A stretch of DNA of 64,000 nucleotides from Orthonyx spaldingii (GCA_013397795.1 VZTJ01005306.1:208932-272931), one strand, 5' to 3'; positions 26,250 through 39,630 are shown, counted from the first letter of the stretch. Notes: generated from the sequence alone by a model not told the origin. Translations and numbers: made by a program.

Positions 26250-28305
26250 GCAGTTCAATGCATTTAACCTTGAGGATAACCCAGGTATCACCTGGCAATG
26301 AGAACAAAGACCAAAAATGCTGCACTCAGTGTCTTAGTGACGTGTCTCTTTGGTTTCACCCCTGCTTAAGTGCTCAAGCATGCTTCCTCTGAAGATCTAA
26401 AGAGTGCACATAAAGTGTGGCATTTGCCATGTTTAAAGGGATATTTTTGTCATTCTACAGATAACAGGCAACTGAACAAATACCCTATATGCATACCTTA
26501 ATGGGATAATCAGTCCCTATATTATAAAAGCACCATTACTTATCAATACACTGGTTGCTTCTATAAATTGTTATGAATGACAAATTTAAACCCAAATGAC
26601 TTCAGCACACATTGCCAGGAGCTTATTTAAAATGATCATTCATTCCTGATTGTTACTCACTGCCATGTTTTGAATCCACTTGCAAGTTCAGTTGCATTCA
26701 AAATTACCAGGTTACATGATGAATCACTTCTATCTTCTTTTGCAGCATTTCTTATAGGACTACTACTGCCTTTAATCCTACCAATGAAGTCCTGCACTAT
26801 GAAGCTTTATTCATTTTCATCCAAAGACTTTCAGTTAAAATGCGTTAGATTTTTGTATATCAATCAATAGCTGAATGTAGAATACTGCATTCCTTTTCTC
26901 ATCCATGCAAGAAAGTAAGTCACCTACTCCTTTTTTTTTTTTTTTTTTTAAACACAAAATCATAGCCAGGCACAGCTTTTAGAGAAAGAATTGCTCCTTT
27001 ACCAAACCACACCTGCAGTCAGCTGCTTGGCAACACTGCCTCCAACTATCACACATGGCTGTCCACAGCTCCACTCTGACAGACACTGAGCTACACACTC
27101 TACCTCTTTTTCCTCCATTGTCTACTAGAAACAAAAACCTTTCCTGCAGAGAGGAAAGGGGCAATTGACAGTTTATGGCTACTGAGACAAGCAGAACACA
27201 AAAATCACACAGATCAACCTCCCCCAGAACACTTGCTACCAACTCCATAAGCTACAACATCAGCACTCTCTATATCCACATCTACCACAGACTTGCAGCA
27301 CAAGGATGTTCTCTGTTCCTCCAGATTCTTCCTCCTCTTCAGATCATTACCTCAGAACAGAAAACCATCTGGCTTCTCTGGTCAGAGGAAGACAAATTTC
27401 ATCACTATTTTGGATAAGCAGGAAATAAAGCAGGAACTCAGGTTCTCTTGATTGGGTTGTTTCATAGCACTGGGCAGGAGCTCCTTGACAGTCTATACTC
27501 AGACATAGAAGTTTATCACCTAATGGAAAGCAACAAGGGATCAAGACAGCACAGTGGAAGTTAAGCAGGAGTTAGCAATATACCACATAATCAGAGTCCA
27601 CTCTAAACAAACAAGAATACAAATAGATATCCATTCAAATTTTAAATTTGCCAAGTTATCACAAAGAAAATAAAGCAGTTTTATTTGAATGGATTTTTGT
27701 AAAGTCATTCCAGAGAAAGATGTTAAGAGAACTAACATTGCTCAAGCTCTCTGCAAACATTAATCACATAAGAGGCCAGAATGGAAGAAACCCAGGAATC
27801 TGTAGTAGTTTCTTTTTTGCCCCAGTCTTCCAAAGGAAATTGTTGTTAGTCATACTATGGAGTTCAAACCAGTAGTTTTAAGATACAGGGAAACTTCTGA
27901 CACAAGAGACACTAGCTCTAAGAAACTTTCTACCAGCTCTACAGAGCAGTTAAAGTTGTGAAGATATTCTCCTAGCTAGACTTAAACAACATTTCAGTCA
28001 AACACAAGATATGAGTAAGGTTTCCACCATAGTCCCTCAATTTCCTGTTGCTTCAAATGGCTAGATTTGGTCTTTTTTGACTCTGGATGCACAAACCACA
28101 GCAAGATTTCTATATTTATTGAAAATGCAAAGCTCTAGTACAGTCTGTATTTAATCACTTTCTCATATACTTCAACTTTAAACAAAGAATCTACTTTGAA
28201 CCTACACAGGCTGATACTTGCACACTGGGGAGAAAAAGGAAAAAAATTACATGGTATCTGCAGTGGAACTCTATCAGTTTGTAAGTGATACAACAACTAA
28301 AATGG

Positions 28306-30900
28306 ATCTGAAGCAGCAGAGACTAGAAAGGACCCTGGAAGATGAGCTAGTCCAAGCCCTGGTGCTCAGAGCACAGAAAACCCAGCAGGTTTCTTAGGGC
28401 TGTTCCCAGTTAGATTTTTGGTGCTTCCACAATGCATGCTCCACAGACTCTCCAGGTAACCTGATCCTATTCAGCCTTTCCTGGAGTTAAAGAAAAAAAA
28501 AAAAATAAATTTTTATCTTTGAGTGGAATCTCCTGTCTTTTAATTTGTGTTCGTTGCCTTTTGGTCCTACCACTGGATATCACAGACAAGTCTGCCACCA
28601 TCATCTTTACTCTCTGTCACCAGGTATTTATACACATGCAGAAGAACTCCCCAGCAGCCTTGCCTCTTCCAGGTTAAACCAACTCAGTGCTCTCAGCCTC
28701 TACTTGACTGTAAAGCACACTAACCTTCCCCTTCATGCCACTTTGCTAGACTGTTCCAGTCTATCCCTGTTTCTTTGTACTGTGGAGCCCAGAACAGGAC
28801 AGAGCACTACAGATGCAGTCTCAACAGTGCTGAGGAAAGGATCTCCTCCCCCCAGACACTGACCACTATCGTCTGGAAATTCAGTCCAACATATTGTTTG
28901 CCTTCTTTGTGGCAAGGGTGCATTACTGATTCATGACCAATTTTTCACTCACAGCATCTCTTTTGCATCCCCTCCATAGCGACAGAGTTTTGCATTTCCC
29001 TTTGCTGAACTTTATTTGGTTCATTTCTTCCACTTGTTCACTTGCCTGCTCCTGAGTATCAGCACGTTCATCTGTTTTATAACCACTCCTCCCAGTTTTG
29101 CATCCCACCAAGTTTGCCAAGAGAGGGGTCTATCCTGTCACACAGGTCATTAATGAAGATGTTAAACACTGCTGGCCTCAATAACAGGCCCCAATAACAA
29201 TCCCTGAGCTACACTGAAAGGGACTGGCCTCCTGCTCAACTTGAAGATGTTGATCACCACCCTGAGCCTGGCATTCTAGCCTCTAAGCCATTTTCAATCC
29301 ACCTCAGTGTCTTTATCCAGAAAGCATTTCATCAGCTTACCAAAGAGAAAGTTGCAAGACAGTTTCAAAAGCCTCGTGAAAGGCCAAGGTAAGAAAACAC
29401 CCATTGTTCTCATCCACCAAGCCAGTCATCTTGCTTGGTTCAGTGTGGAAGGTTATCATGTTGGTCACACATTACAGCCCCTCGGTTAATCCATATCAAT
29501 TATTGCCCATCATTCTTCTTCATGTGTTTTTAGGATTATTCTGTCTGCCACTTTTCCAGGAATAGAGGCAAAGCTGACTGGCTTGTGGTTCCTTAGATGT
29601 TCCTTCTTGCCCTTTTCAGAGACAGTAAAGACACTTGCTTGAGATCAGCCCCCAAGACCCATCCCCCCCAGTCACCATGACCTCAGTTAATGAGAGTCAC
29701 CATAAAATTACCTTGGCCAGCCCTGTCTCACTGCTGACTGCATCCTATTAGAGGCCACAGACTTGTGTACATCCAGGTTCTATAAGCAATCCCAAACCTG
29801 ATGCTCCTCTACTAACAGAGTATGCTTTCCTTGTCTAGAATTGCTGAAAGCAAGTCTTACTAGTAAAGAACCAAGTGAAGAAGGCATTGAATGTCTCATT
29901 TCCACATCCCTTATGAGCAGTTCCCCTCCCTTTTCAGCCCACATTTTCTCCATTTTTTTTTCTGCCGATTATCTGTAAATGCCTCCCTTGTTGCCATTCA
30001 CATACCATCTTGTCAGATTAAACTCCACATGGACACTGGCCTTCTGACCTGGACATGTCTTCACTGCTTGGACAATGTCTCCAGGCTCTCCCTGGGCCAC
30101 ATGTTTCTGCTTCCACCTCTTATATACTTCCTTTTTATGGCTGAGCTTTTGCAGAAGCTCCTCATTCTTTCAATGTGCCTTTGTACCATCTCCTATTCAT
30201 GGCAATATGCCACACTAGAGCTTAAAGAAGTAGTCAACCAGCTTTCCTGGCTCTCTCTGCTCAGAACCATCTTCCAAATGATTCTTCCAAAAAGATCCTT
30301 GAACAGAACAAAATCTTCCCTCCTGAAGATCATGGTTGTAATCCTACTCTTTGCTTTGCTGTCTCCAATTCAGATCCTGAACTCTTCTACCTCATGACCA
30401 CTCCAGCCAAGACTACCTTTATATCCTCAACCTATCATTCCTTGTTTGTAAGAAACAGGCCCTCAACCACTTGTATTGAGCTATGGGCATCAATGTATGC
30501 CAGAAGCTGCCTTGATTTCTTATTCCCTGCTGTGCTGTTCCCCTAGAAAATAATAAGGGTGGTCCAAGACCTCTATAAGTATCAAAGCCTGCAAACATTA
30601 GGCTTGAGTTGTTCTAGGAAAGCCTAATTACTACTCCTGACCCATTGGGTCTCAATTGGCTCACTCATCTCCTGGTAAAGCTGCAGGCAGCCCCACTGCT
30701 CTCACAGCAAACAGCAACTCCCCTTCACCACCATCCCAGCCTGCCCTTCCTAAGCACCTGTAATTATCCATTGCAGTCCGCCAGCTGTGAGCTATCCCAC
30801 TCAGCAATGCCAATAAAAATCATAGCTCAGCCCTAACCCATTTTACTCTGCCACAATATCTGAAAACAACTTGCTGACAGCACAGTGAAGACAGATTTAA
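28306..30900 (-). mobile_element. Long, old CR1 LINE copy (about 2.6 kb)
   Basis: Minus-orientation CR1 of an old subfamily. Recognisable pieces include the 3' region near 28306-28480 (AGACTAGAAAGGACCCTGGA), the text around 29100-29260 about a bounded RT segment (complement of the ...LFNIFI/DLD stretch), and ORF2-derived text near 29560-29640, 30320-30480 and 30790-30850. It has many stops and indels, so no frame survives. A 168-codon plus-strand open frame at 29891-30397 is antisense to this element and not a gene. Exact ends are uncertain by about 100 bp. Confidence 0.75.
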
Positions 30901-31767
30901 CCAGTCATGGGTTCATCAGGCTAACTCTTCAGAACCTCAACATGAAAATAAGATATCACTGGACAACTTTACCTGTTCACAAGGCAAAGTCATTCTGTCT
31001 TGGAGAATTTAGTTGTGGCCACAAGAGAACACTATGAAGCACCAGAGTTCCTACAGTAAAGCTGCATCATGCTCAAATGAACCTGACTGAGCCAGTCTAA
31101 GATGATGTGACACCTGAGCTAAATCAACTGCTGACTACTCCCTGAGTAATGTCTGGTAATTGACTCTCTTAAACCCTATGGGATGCATACATTAAAGAAG
31201 GAGTCACCCTTCCAGGAAAGGGTACCTCCCTAAAAGTCTGCTTATCACATAGACACGTCTAATTGCTTCCTCTGTATCACATACAAGGACCTCTACAGGC
31301 TGCAGCACAGTTGTTCTCCTCTTTATAGCATTCAGACCAAAGAGGAAAGGCAGCATTGTTCCACTCCACAAAAGGAAATTCAGGAACAAAGCAAAGACCA
31401 GTTGGTATAAACAGCATCCTGCAGCAGCAGCTTTTTCATGTCACTAAAGAGTGGCAGAACTGCAGCTTTAGGACCACTCAAAGACACCCACCTGTACCCT
31501 TGACCAAAAGAATGGGGGTGTTTTGCACTTTCAAAAGGCAAGAGCATGGTCTCATCAATAGTAATAATTGCTTCTCAAGAACTGTCCCACTCTTATGATC
31601 CACGCAACAGAAACAGCTTAGACTGCCAATAACTTCTGAATGTAGGGCAACAAACTAAGCACATAAGGATTTCTGCATCTGTATAATACACCTCAGAGAA
31701 TCTAAAGATTTGCAACATAATAAAAAATAAAAAAAAAAACAAATCCCACAAATGTTTTTATTAGTAG

Positions 31768-31960
31768 TCACAGAAATAACAAGGTTGAAAGGGACCTCTG
31801 GAGGTCACCCAGTCCAGCCTCTTGTCACAGCAATGCTAAGTTCAAAGTTACATCACATGACTTTGGGTCTCATCCAGTCAAGTTCAGTTAAGTCCTGAAG
31901 AACAGAGATTGCACCCACTTGAGTAAAAAGTCTTCAACTTTGCAAATAACCCTGTTCTAT
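31768..31960 (-). mobile_element. CR1 LINE 3' tail, about 190 bp
   Basis: Short minus-orientation CR1 fragment whose plus strand reads the typical AGGTTGAAAGGGACCTCTGG AGGTCACCCAGTCCAGCCTC tail text at 31780-31820. It then continues through GTTAAGTCCTGAAGAACAGAG and is lost around 31960. It is sense-oriented in SMAP1 intron 1. Confidence 0.85.
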
Positions 31961-34900
31961 TACAAGTTAAACATATTTCCTGTAACTTACTTGAATATAT
32001 TTTTCTGCACCGTAAGAATCAGGAGATGGAAACAACCCCCTTCCTTACAGGGGCCACTAGCATCACCCAACACTGCAACACTCCATTCACAAGTCCTAAG
32101 CTAAGGCTGCCACACTTTTCTCCCAGCAAGTGAGGTGTCTTGAGGGCTCTTTTCTTGGGGGAGACAATTAGCATTCTCAGGGCTGCAACAGCAACTAATG
32201 CCTAAGTTTCAGTCTCATCCAATCACTGTCAGCAACAGATAGCACATAGAACAAAAACAGAGCATTGAGGTATTTTTATTTAGTATCAGGGAATCAGGAA
32301 AAAAAACGCTGGGTACAGACCCAAGAGAGGCTGAAGTGAGTTTCTGGTCCCTAAGGGTCTTTGTAGGCATCACTTTTGACAAACAGGCCAGAAAACTACC
32401 AGCTAAGTACCAGATTATCACTAGGACTTCTAGTGATACAGTTCCTTACTATTATTAGAGTTCAAGATATATCATTCTATTTGCTCATCGTAATTAAGAA
32501 CAACCCTGAATAAAACAGCTTTGCCTTCATTATTCCTTATGGAAGGATATTGCAAAGCCTCAGTGGACAGCCACAGGCCTCCAGTTGTATCTGTCAGTTC
32601 ATATTCCAGTCTGGTACACTCACATGATCTTTACCAAGCTGATCTCGCAGAAGCAATGTGAACCCTGCAACAGAAACACACAAAGAAGTACCAGCAATTT
32701 CTTGATCCAAGTGACCTGCAGTAACATCTGATATTTGCCACAACTGGTATAGAATACCCACACAGTACAATCAGCTACTAGTAGGCCAGTACTTTGTGTT
32801 TGAACTTCAGTATAGTGCTAGAAGTTGCACTGGAGATCATGTGAAACCGACCTCCCCACAATCCAAATGTGTTCTATTCCCCCATGTGTCCTCTCAGGGG
32901 TTTCTTCACCTTAGAAGGAAGACAGGAAAGAGCCTCACCTGAGGAGGTACAGCAGCCAGTGCCTTGTCCTAATGTGAGCTCTGTCAATGAGCTGTCACAG
33001 AGCTGCCTTACACTGAGGCAAAAGCTGATGCCTTGCACAGTGAGAGGGCAGTGAGCTGTAAGAGTTATCCATCTGCTTGAAGAAGTACACTACCTATTAA
33101 AATATAATAGCTAAGATTAAGACAGTTAAATGACCAGACATCAAACAAGGAAACAGCAAAAGCAGCTTCACAAAAAGTGATGATCATACACAAATATTAA
33201 AGATGGTCTCCCAGCCACAGAAGAGATCATATAAAACACTTCATTGTCTACACAAAAGAGTCTAAACAGCTGTAAACATATCTGGAACAATCCAGATTTT
33301 TTTTGATAGCTAGTTTGCCTATTTACTTAAACTATACTTTGTTCTCCCCCTCTGCTAAGAGACATTGTGTTTGGGATTGGTTAGTTGTTAGGGAAGTTAA
33401 AGTTGAGTTCAAGCTACACAAATGTTGGTACCACAGTCCTGTCCTCCCTCTACGCTCCTAAGAGCCTGCACCTGCCACTCTTCAGACACAAGGCCAAGTC
33501 TTCAGTCACACACAGATATTCCATAACTGTACAATATAACTATAAATACTGAAAAGTACTTTCATTAATATGATAACCAAAGTAAGCCAATTTTAATCTG
33601 ATTGAACAAGCAACGGTGTCAGCATGCTTCTTTGTACTAGGATTTTGGTAACAGGTCCAGGCATGAAGAAAGCAAACATTAAAAAAAAAAAAAAAAACCA
33701 AAAAAATCAGAACACTCTCTCTGATACAGAAATTTATTCACCTTTTCTGAAGGCCCAAAACATCTACAATTGTTTATACTAAGGTCTGCAAGTTTCCAAT
33801 TATGTTACTTTGACTTGATTACAGTTTAAAACAATTTTAAAGCAGTTGACAGCTCAGGTAATTGCCTTCTTGATAGGGAGATGAATTTACAGACTTCAGT
33901 AGTCAATCCATTTGTATTACAGACAGCATCCAAATACAAGCATAACAGACAGAAAAGGTATGTCAGAGAACATTCCCATTGCTTTTTTTTTTAGAAGACA
34001 AGAATTCAGCAGAATTGAAGGACTGTCCATCTAAGCAAGAAAGCCTGTAAACTGAAGGCAATCAGTCTTGGTTTAGTGTGACTGTCTCTGTAAATAGGGA
34101 GCATAAGACTCTGATTACTACTCCTAATGATGTTTGAAACCAATCTCCTTTTGTGCTTCATCACACACTTCAGTTTCTAAGTACCTGATTCAGTATTTAA
34201 CATCAAAACCCTAACAACACCAGCTTTGCTGTCAAGCAGTAAGAACACAATACTAGAAGAACATGTTATAAGTAGGTACTAACTACACAGAAATAGCAAA
34301 TTATAGCCCCTATAGTCAAAGGGTCCCTGACTGATGTTAACAGTTTGGGGTTTTTTATTTTGGCTTCATTTGACACATTTCTAAGAAGTGTTATTGCTTA
34401 AAGGATTCAAATATCAGTATCGAAAAAACAATTTAAAACATGCACTACCCTCCCTCTACAGTGAAAACTAATAAAAACTCAAATGCAAAATTTTTATGCT
34501 TTCAGCATAGTCTGCACATCTGATACAGGTTCTCCTACATCCTTCCAATTCCTGCCAGTTTTACCTAGCTATGCAAACAAAATTATAACAAAAAAATTTC
34601 AGTTGCATCTCTTTCAAACTTCAGGGTGACTTGAGCTATTGTCAACACACACTACTATTTTCTACAAATATCAGAAACAGTAGTGTAACTTCTTCCCAGA
34701 AATAGAAGACTGGGAAGACATCAACTGCCTTATGCAGACAGCTGTTCAGATAGGAATGTAAAGAACAGGCAGTACACAGACAAGAACTGCCTTGTCAAAT
34801 GTCATCCCAACCTCCTCACTCTTCCAAAAGTCTCAGTGATTGCAAAGACAGTTCCAGAACCTTTGATTTTCAGGCTTCTTCCCCACAGAAGTATCACCCT

Positions 34901-37900
34901 GTCTTTCTGACAGCTGCAAGACTTGCAATTTAAAGGTGACATATGGCAACTACCGTATGGCCCTACAACAGGTAGTTTCCAACACGTTTTAGCAGCAACA
35001 GTCAGATTCATAGCAGGTATTTTAACAGACAAAAGGCAAATACAGAATAAAAACCACTTCCAGAAACTGTTGGGTCAGCAATCCTAATTATTACTTAATG
35101 CTACTCTGGCAGATGTGTCCTCAGCTGTATTCTTCACCTTACAAGGCCATCCAATGTACCTGCACACCTCACACTTGAAGAAGTAGACTACAAATCAAAG
35201 GATGGATTTGTTCTTGATACAAGACCACTGCTAATGACAGAAAGATTATTTTGAGGATGACCAAGAAATAGCTTTTTTAATTCTTACACAGAGTAAGTAT
35301 GCAATAAGTACTGGAAAGGTGCACGCTTCAAACTTCTTTGCAGCAATGCAGATGGTGGCCCTACACCTGAGAGCAAGGAAAGCTAACTCAGTAACTCAGG
35401 AGTGACAGGTCAGCAGTAAGATCCTGTATCACCTTTTTGATGCAAGAAGTAAAAGCCAGCAGAAAAGTCTTATTGATATGAAGGAAGAATTCAACAGTAG
35501 CATTACAGCAGATGAAAGTAACGAGTGATAAATATGCTAACAGGACCATATTTTTAGGATCCACTTTTTAGGATCCAAAGGGTATCTGTAAGATTTTAAA
35601 TTATATCTAGCTACTTAAGACTTCCCAGACCCTCAAAGAATAGCAGTTAAAACAGAAATACAAGTATAATCTGCAAGATTTCCACAATCCTTGGATGTGA
35701 CTATCTGAAAAGATGCCTAGGGTAAATATAATACTTCATGTTTAAGAGATACTGTAATATCTAGGGTGAGAGAAAGGAATTAGTGATGACAGCATCTTAG
35801 TTTCAGTTAAGTGCCCATGTTGAACTGACAGCTATCTGACAGACCATACTGAAAACAATGTTTATAAATACGGCCAGAATAAGGTCCAAGACAACTGCAA
35901 CTCAGCTAAAACAACCAGAGTTAATCATGAAGATGTTACCCCACAATTAGTAGGTGAACAGAAGAAGAAACAAAAACCAGAACTTAGAGGGTCCTACTGA
36001 GCAAGAGAAAGGAGAAGGAAAGATGAGCAAAGCTCACACAAGACAGGAAAGTAACAGAAACTAAAGAGAACAACATTTCAAAGAAAAAAGAATAAATTAC
36101 ATTTAGAAAATTAAAAACATGCTGAACTAAGACCGACACAAGAGAAGTCCTAAACGTTTTGTCATGAATGGCTTCATGTTAATTTCTGCAGAATCCAGGA
36201 TGAGGAGGCTCTCCAGTGGAACTGACCATAGGCAACTCCAGACTAATAACAAACATGGCCAGAGATGAAAAGGGATGCTGTTGGTGTTGCAAGAGGCGAA
36301 GGAGACCGTCACAGGCTGGGGAAAGGCAGACAGTTGGCAGGCTCTGGTTAACTAACAGAGCCACATTAATAGCTGCTGCCTCAGACAGCTCTGCATTCCA
36401 GGACTAGCAAAACTCCAGCTTTGCCAGACAGTAGCAAGTCATGAGCACTCAAACACCATGGATTAAGCATGAAACATATTAGGAAAAAACAACTGGCTGC
36501 AGCCTTTTCACTTCTTTTGGTAAATAAGTTTCAACAAAGACTAATATATTAAGCAAGAGTTCACCTGTGGCATTGCATGCCCACGACAAGCTTGATTTTC
36601 AACTAAAAAACGGATAATGTTTCCTTTTTTCTGAGCTGTCCTCTGGAAGTATACAGAAATCCAGGCTTCAGGGTACAGTGGAGGCACCTCATCATTGTTC
36701 ACACAACTCTCCTTCCCAGAAGGAAACCTCTTAAAGTTCAAGTGAGAAATCTTGACGCACAAACTGTGTATATATGACCATATCTCAGTCAAGTGCCTTT
36801 AGAAGAGCTGCAACTAAAGCAGGTTTATCATTCCACACTCTTCTGTCCAGCTATAAAAAAACCCCCAAACATACGCAGTACAGGCAAAGTCAGATAGCAC
36901 TGTAAAGCTAGTATGATACAAGACTTAAAAATTGCTAGAACAGGATGAAGCAAATGCAAATTAAACTTGAAGGGAGAAATAGAATAAATAAAAAAACCCC
37001 GCCAAACCACAAGTCCCTCACATTGCATCACCCAGTGTTTTCATGCCAGCTTTCCTGGGGACCGGGTGAAAGCAAGCCATGCTTCTGGCATACAGAGAGA
37101 CTGAGAAGGAGAAGTTGAGCAAAAGAGAAAAGCAGGAAGCTTTCAGAAGTGCCATCAGATTTTAGTAGTACCTAAGTAAAATAGTGTACTAGAAATTTGA
37201 GAACTGAATTAGTATGTACTGGCAGAAGACAGCCTGGTCAAGAGATTGGTAGGTCCTCCACAACCTGAACAGAAAAAAGATAGACCAAAGCTTGATCTTA
37301 CGAAAGAAAGCACCAAAGAAAAGAACAGGGAATAAAAATACTCATTAACACATATATAAGGAAAAGGAAGCTGAAAGTGTCAGCACTGCTGAACTGAAAG
37401 GACAAAAGATACCAAGCACTGAGGGCTATAGAGACTTATAAACATTTTGACTAAGTGAGAGTTAGAAAGAAAAAATTCTGAAGACAGTACAAAACATCAT
37501 CGGAGAATTCCAGACTCTAAATCTTGAGCAACACAGCCCTTAGGGCAACGTTATAGAACAACATACACATGGAATTCCACCAGCAAGCAACTCCAAGCAG
37601 CCTTGGATTTCAGCATGGAAACACAAGGTGCCAATAATACATAAAACACACAAACATGCTTTTTTCAGAAAGTCTCTGGTTACGAAGAGTCTTTTATAAG
37701 GCAACCAGCTGTCGGGGGCAAGAGGTGCTGTGTTAGGAAATGGTCAGGCATAGTTACTTACAAAATATCAAGACCCATTATCTTTGGTGTAATCCATATC
37801 ATGTACTTCTAAGAGTTTATATTAGGAAAACACAGTCTTCTTTCTGATTGTGTACTGCATGACTTGCGTGCACAGTGAAAAAGAGTAGCACACACAGATG

Positions 37901-38612
37901 GGAAGAGAATTTACAAACACAGCGCCATTTCTGGTTGGTCAGATGAAGCTCACTCATACTTCACCTCCACTTGATGTAGGGAAGGACTGAACAAGGCAGC
38001 TCTGGCATTAACCATACAGTATGAACCCCTAATTGTTATTCAGGAAGCATTACACTTAATAACTTATTGTGCAGTCACCTTATTTAGAGTAAGATCTTAA
38101 TAAATTGACTCTAGATGAAAGAGGATGTGCTACATTTTTCCATTTGAAAGCCACAGAATCCAAGGTAAATACAAATGCAAATATATATCTACTTCTGTTC
38201 ATGAAAAAAAAAAAAAAAGGCACTGTAAGATTTGACAGTAATATAATCTTTAAAATTCCATTCACCGCCAAAGCCACATTGTGACACATTTAACCAGACT
38301 CAGACATCCAGATTCAGAGAACCTGGCATTCCGACTGAGTCAGCATGGCAGGGTATATTGTTCTGGACACTCGACATTCAGCTCATCTGACATCTACCCC
38401 TGGCATCGGCCAGTCCCTTCCTGAAGGCCACAGCCCGCTCCGGATCGATACCTGGCAGCGCAGGAAGCGGACGCGGCCGTGAAACTTCAGGACAGGGCTG
38501 GGCCAGTCACTGCATAAAGCCCCGGCTGGGGGTTCCCCGCTGCAGCCCAGCGCAGCCCCCGGCCGAGCGGAGAGCGGCTGGCACGGAGAGGTCAGGCTGT
38601 CTGCCCGCCCGC

Positions 38613-39082
38613 NNNNNNNNNNNNNNNNNNNNNNNNNNNNNNNNNNNNNNNNNNNNNNNNNNNNNNNNNNNNNNNNNNNNNNNNNNNNNNNNNNNNNNNN
38701 NNNNNNNNNNNNNNNNNNNNNNNNNNNNNNNNNNNNNNNNNNNNNNNNNNNNNNNNNNNNNNNNNNNNNNNNNNNNNNNNNNNNNNNNNNNNNNNNNNNN
38801 NNNNNNNNNNNNNNNNNNNNNNNNNNNNNNNNNNNNNNNNNNNNNNNNNNNNNNNNNNNNNNNNNNNNNNNNNNNNNNNNNNNNNNNNNNNNNNNNNNNN
38901 NNNNNNNNNNNNNNNNNNNNNNNNNNNNNNNNNNNNNNNNNNNNNNNNNNNNNNNNNNNNNNNNNNNNNNNNNNNNNNNNNNNNNNNNNNNNNNNNNNNN
39001 NNNNNNNNNNNNNNNNNNNNNNNNNNNNNNNNNNNNNNNNNNNNNNNNNNNNNNNNNNNNNNNNNNNNNNNNNNNNNNNNNN
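38613..39082. other. Assembly gap (470 N), probably hiding SMAP1 exon 1
   Basis: 470 consecutive N bases inside the CpG island; a further single N is at 39299. Exon 2 needs an upstream exon ending in phase 1 (39 codons plus G of Gly40, 118 coding bases). No such sequence exists in the visible flanks. High GC at both edges explains the sequencing dropout. Confidence 0.9.
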
Positions 39083-39349
39083 CCGCGCCCGCTACCGGGA
39101 TGGCGCGCGCGCACACGCCCACCCGGGGCCGCGACAGCCCCTTGTTCCGGCGTGACAAATAGTCCGCCGGGCCCCCAGGCCGCGCCGCGGGGCCGCCCCT
39201 TCGCGGCGCTTTCCGAAGGGCGGACAACGCCGCCCCGGTTTTAGAAGGGCGCGGAGCGGTGCGCGGGGATGAGGAGGGGCCACCTGGCCACAGCAGGTNC
39301 CCGCGGAAAGGGCGGGGCCGGCGCGAGCCGCCGCACCTGTGCGCGCGCC

Positions 39350-39373
39350 GCCCCGCCCCGCCCCGCCCCGCCC
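39350..39373. repeat. CCCCG pentamer tract (G-quadruplex-prone on minus strand)
   Basis: About five tandem CCCCG units ending in CCCGG. The minus strand has consecutive runs of four G separated by single C, a pattern that can fold as a G-quadruplex and also binds Sp/KLF factors. It lies directly beside the minisatellite at 39373. Confidence 0.85.
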
Positions 39374-39630
39374 GGTGAATACCCAAACCACACTGCCAGG
39401 GCATCTGCCGGCGCCAGCGCGGTGCGCACCCTGTCCTTGTATTCACTGACCCACCGGTGGTAACACTGCAGCGCACACAGCCAGGGCATCTGCCAGTGTC
39501 TGTGGGATTTGGGCACTCGTGTCCTCGTATTCACCAACCCACCGGTGGTGAATACCTAAAACACACAGCCAAGGATCTGCCAGCGTCTGTGGGATTTGGG
39601 CACCCTGTATTCTTAGGGCAGTCGTCTCTT
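39373..39630. repeat. Three-unit minisatellite, period 82-88 bp
   Basis: CGGTG marks unit starts at 39373, 39455 and 39543 (periods 82 and 88). Shared internal words are CCAGGGCATCTGCC (CCAAGGATCTGCC in unit 3) and, in units 2 and 3, GTCTGTGGGATTTGGGCAC. Units 1 and 2 end in GTATTCAC; units 1 and 3 begin with GTGAATAC, its exact complement. The third unit is cut off after about 39616. Open frames on the minus strand here only read through the repeat. Confidence 0.9.

Larger units (their letters stand above)
12026..38612 (-). other. SMAP1: SMAP1 intron 1 (about 26 kb, upstream end in the assembly gap)
   Basis: No SMAP1 exon 1 sequence (residues 1-40, with the CADC half of the zinc finger) was found here on either strand. 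The intron contains LTRs at 13146, 16322, 23602 and 25788 and CR1 copies at 22447, 28306 and 31768, listed separately. Between them I see only unique-looking AT-rich sequence with A or T homopolymers (about 17900, 26932, 33679 and 38202). Short open frames show no codon pattern or homology that I recognise. From 38395 the sequence becomes GC-rich as it enters the CpG island. Confidence 0.75.
38400..39470 (-). promoter_or_regulatory. CpG island, likely SMAP1 promoter
   Basis: The only strongly GC- and CpG-rich block in the window, with the assembly gap in its middle. An Sp1-type GC box (GGGCGGGGCC) lies at 39310-39319, a CCCCG tract at 39350-39373, and many CGCG runs at 39083-39360. I see no TATA box. 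Position fits the promoter and exon 1 of SMAP1, since exons 2-4 lie to the left on the minus strand. Whether it also fires to the right is unknown; no exon is recognised on that side. Confidence 0.8.

Noticed and set aside
29891..30397. 168-codon plus-strand open frame with hydrophobic stretches
   Set aside because: It lies antisense within an old CR1 LINE copy and has no independent support.
38383..39476. Open frames of 243 and 294 codons across the CpG island
   Set aside because: Most of their length is the run of N in the assembly gap; the flanking residues do not match SMAP1 or any family I know.
39241..39537. 98-codon minus-strand frame with repeated tyrosine/tryptophan words
   Set aside because: It reads through the minisatellite and crosses an ambiguous base; the peptide repetition is due to the DNA repeat.
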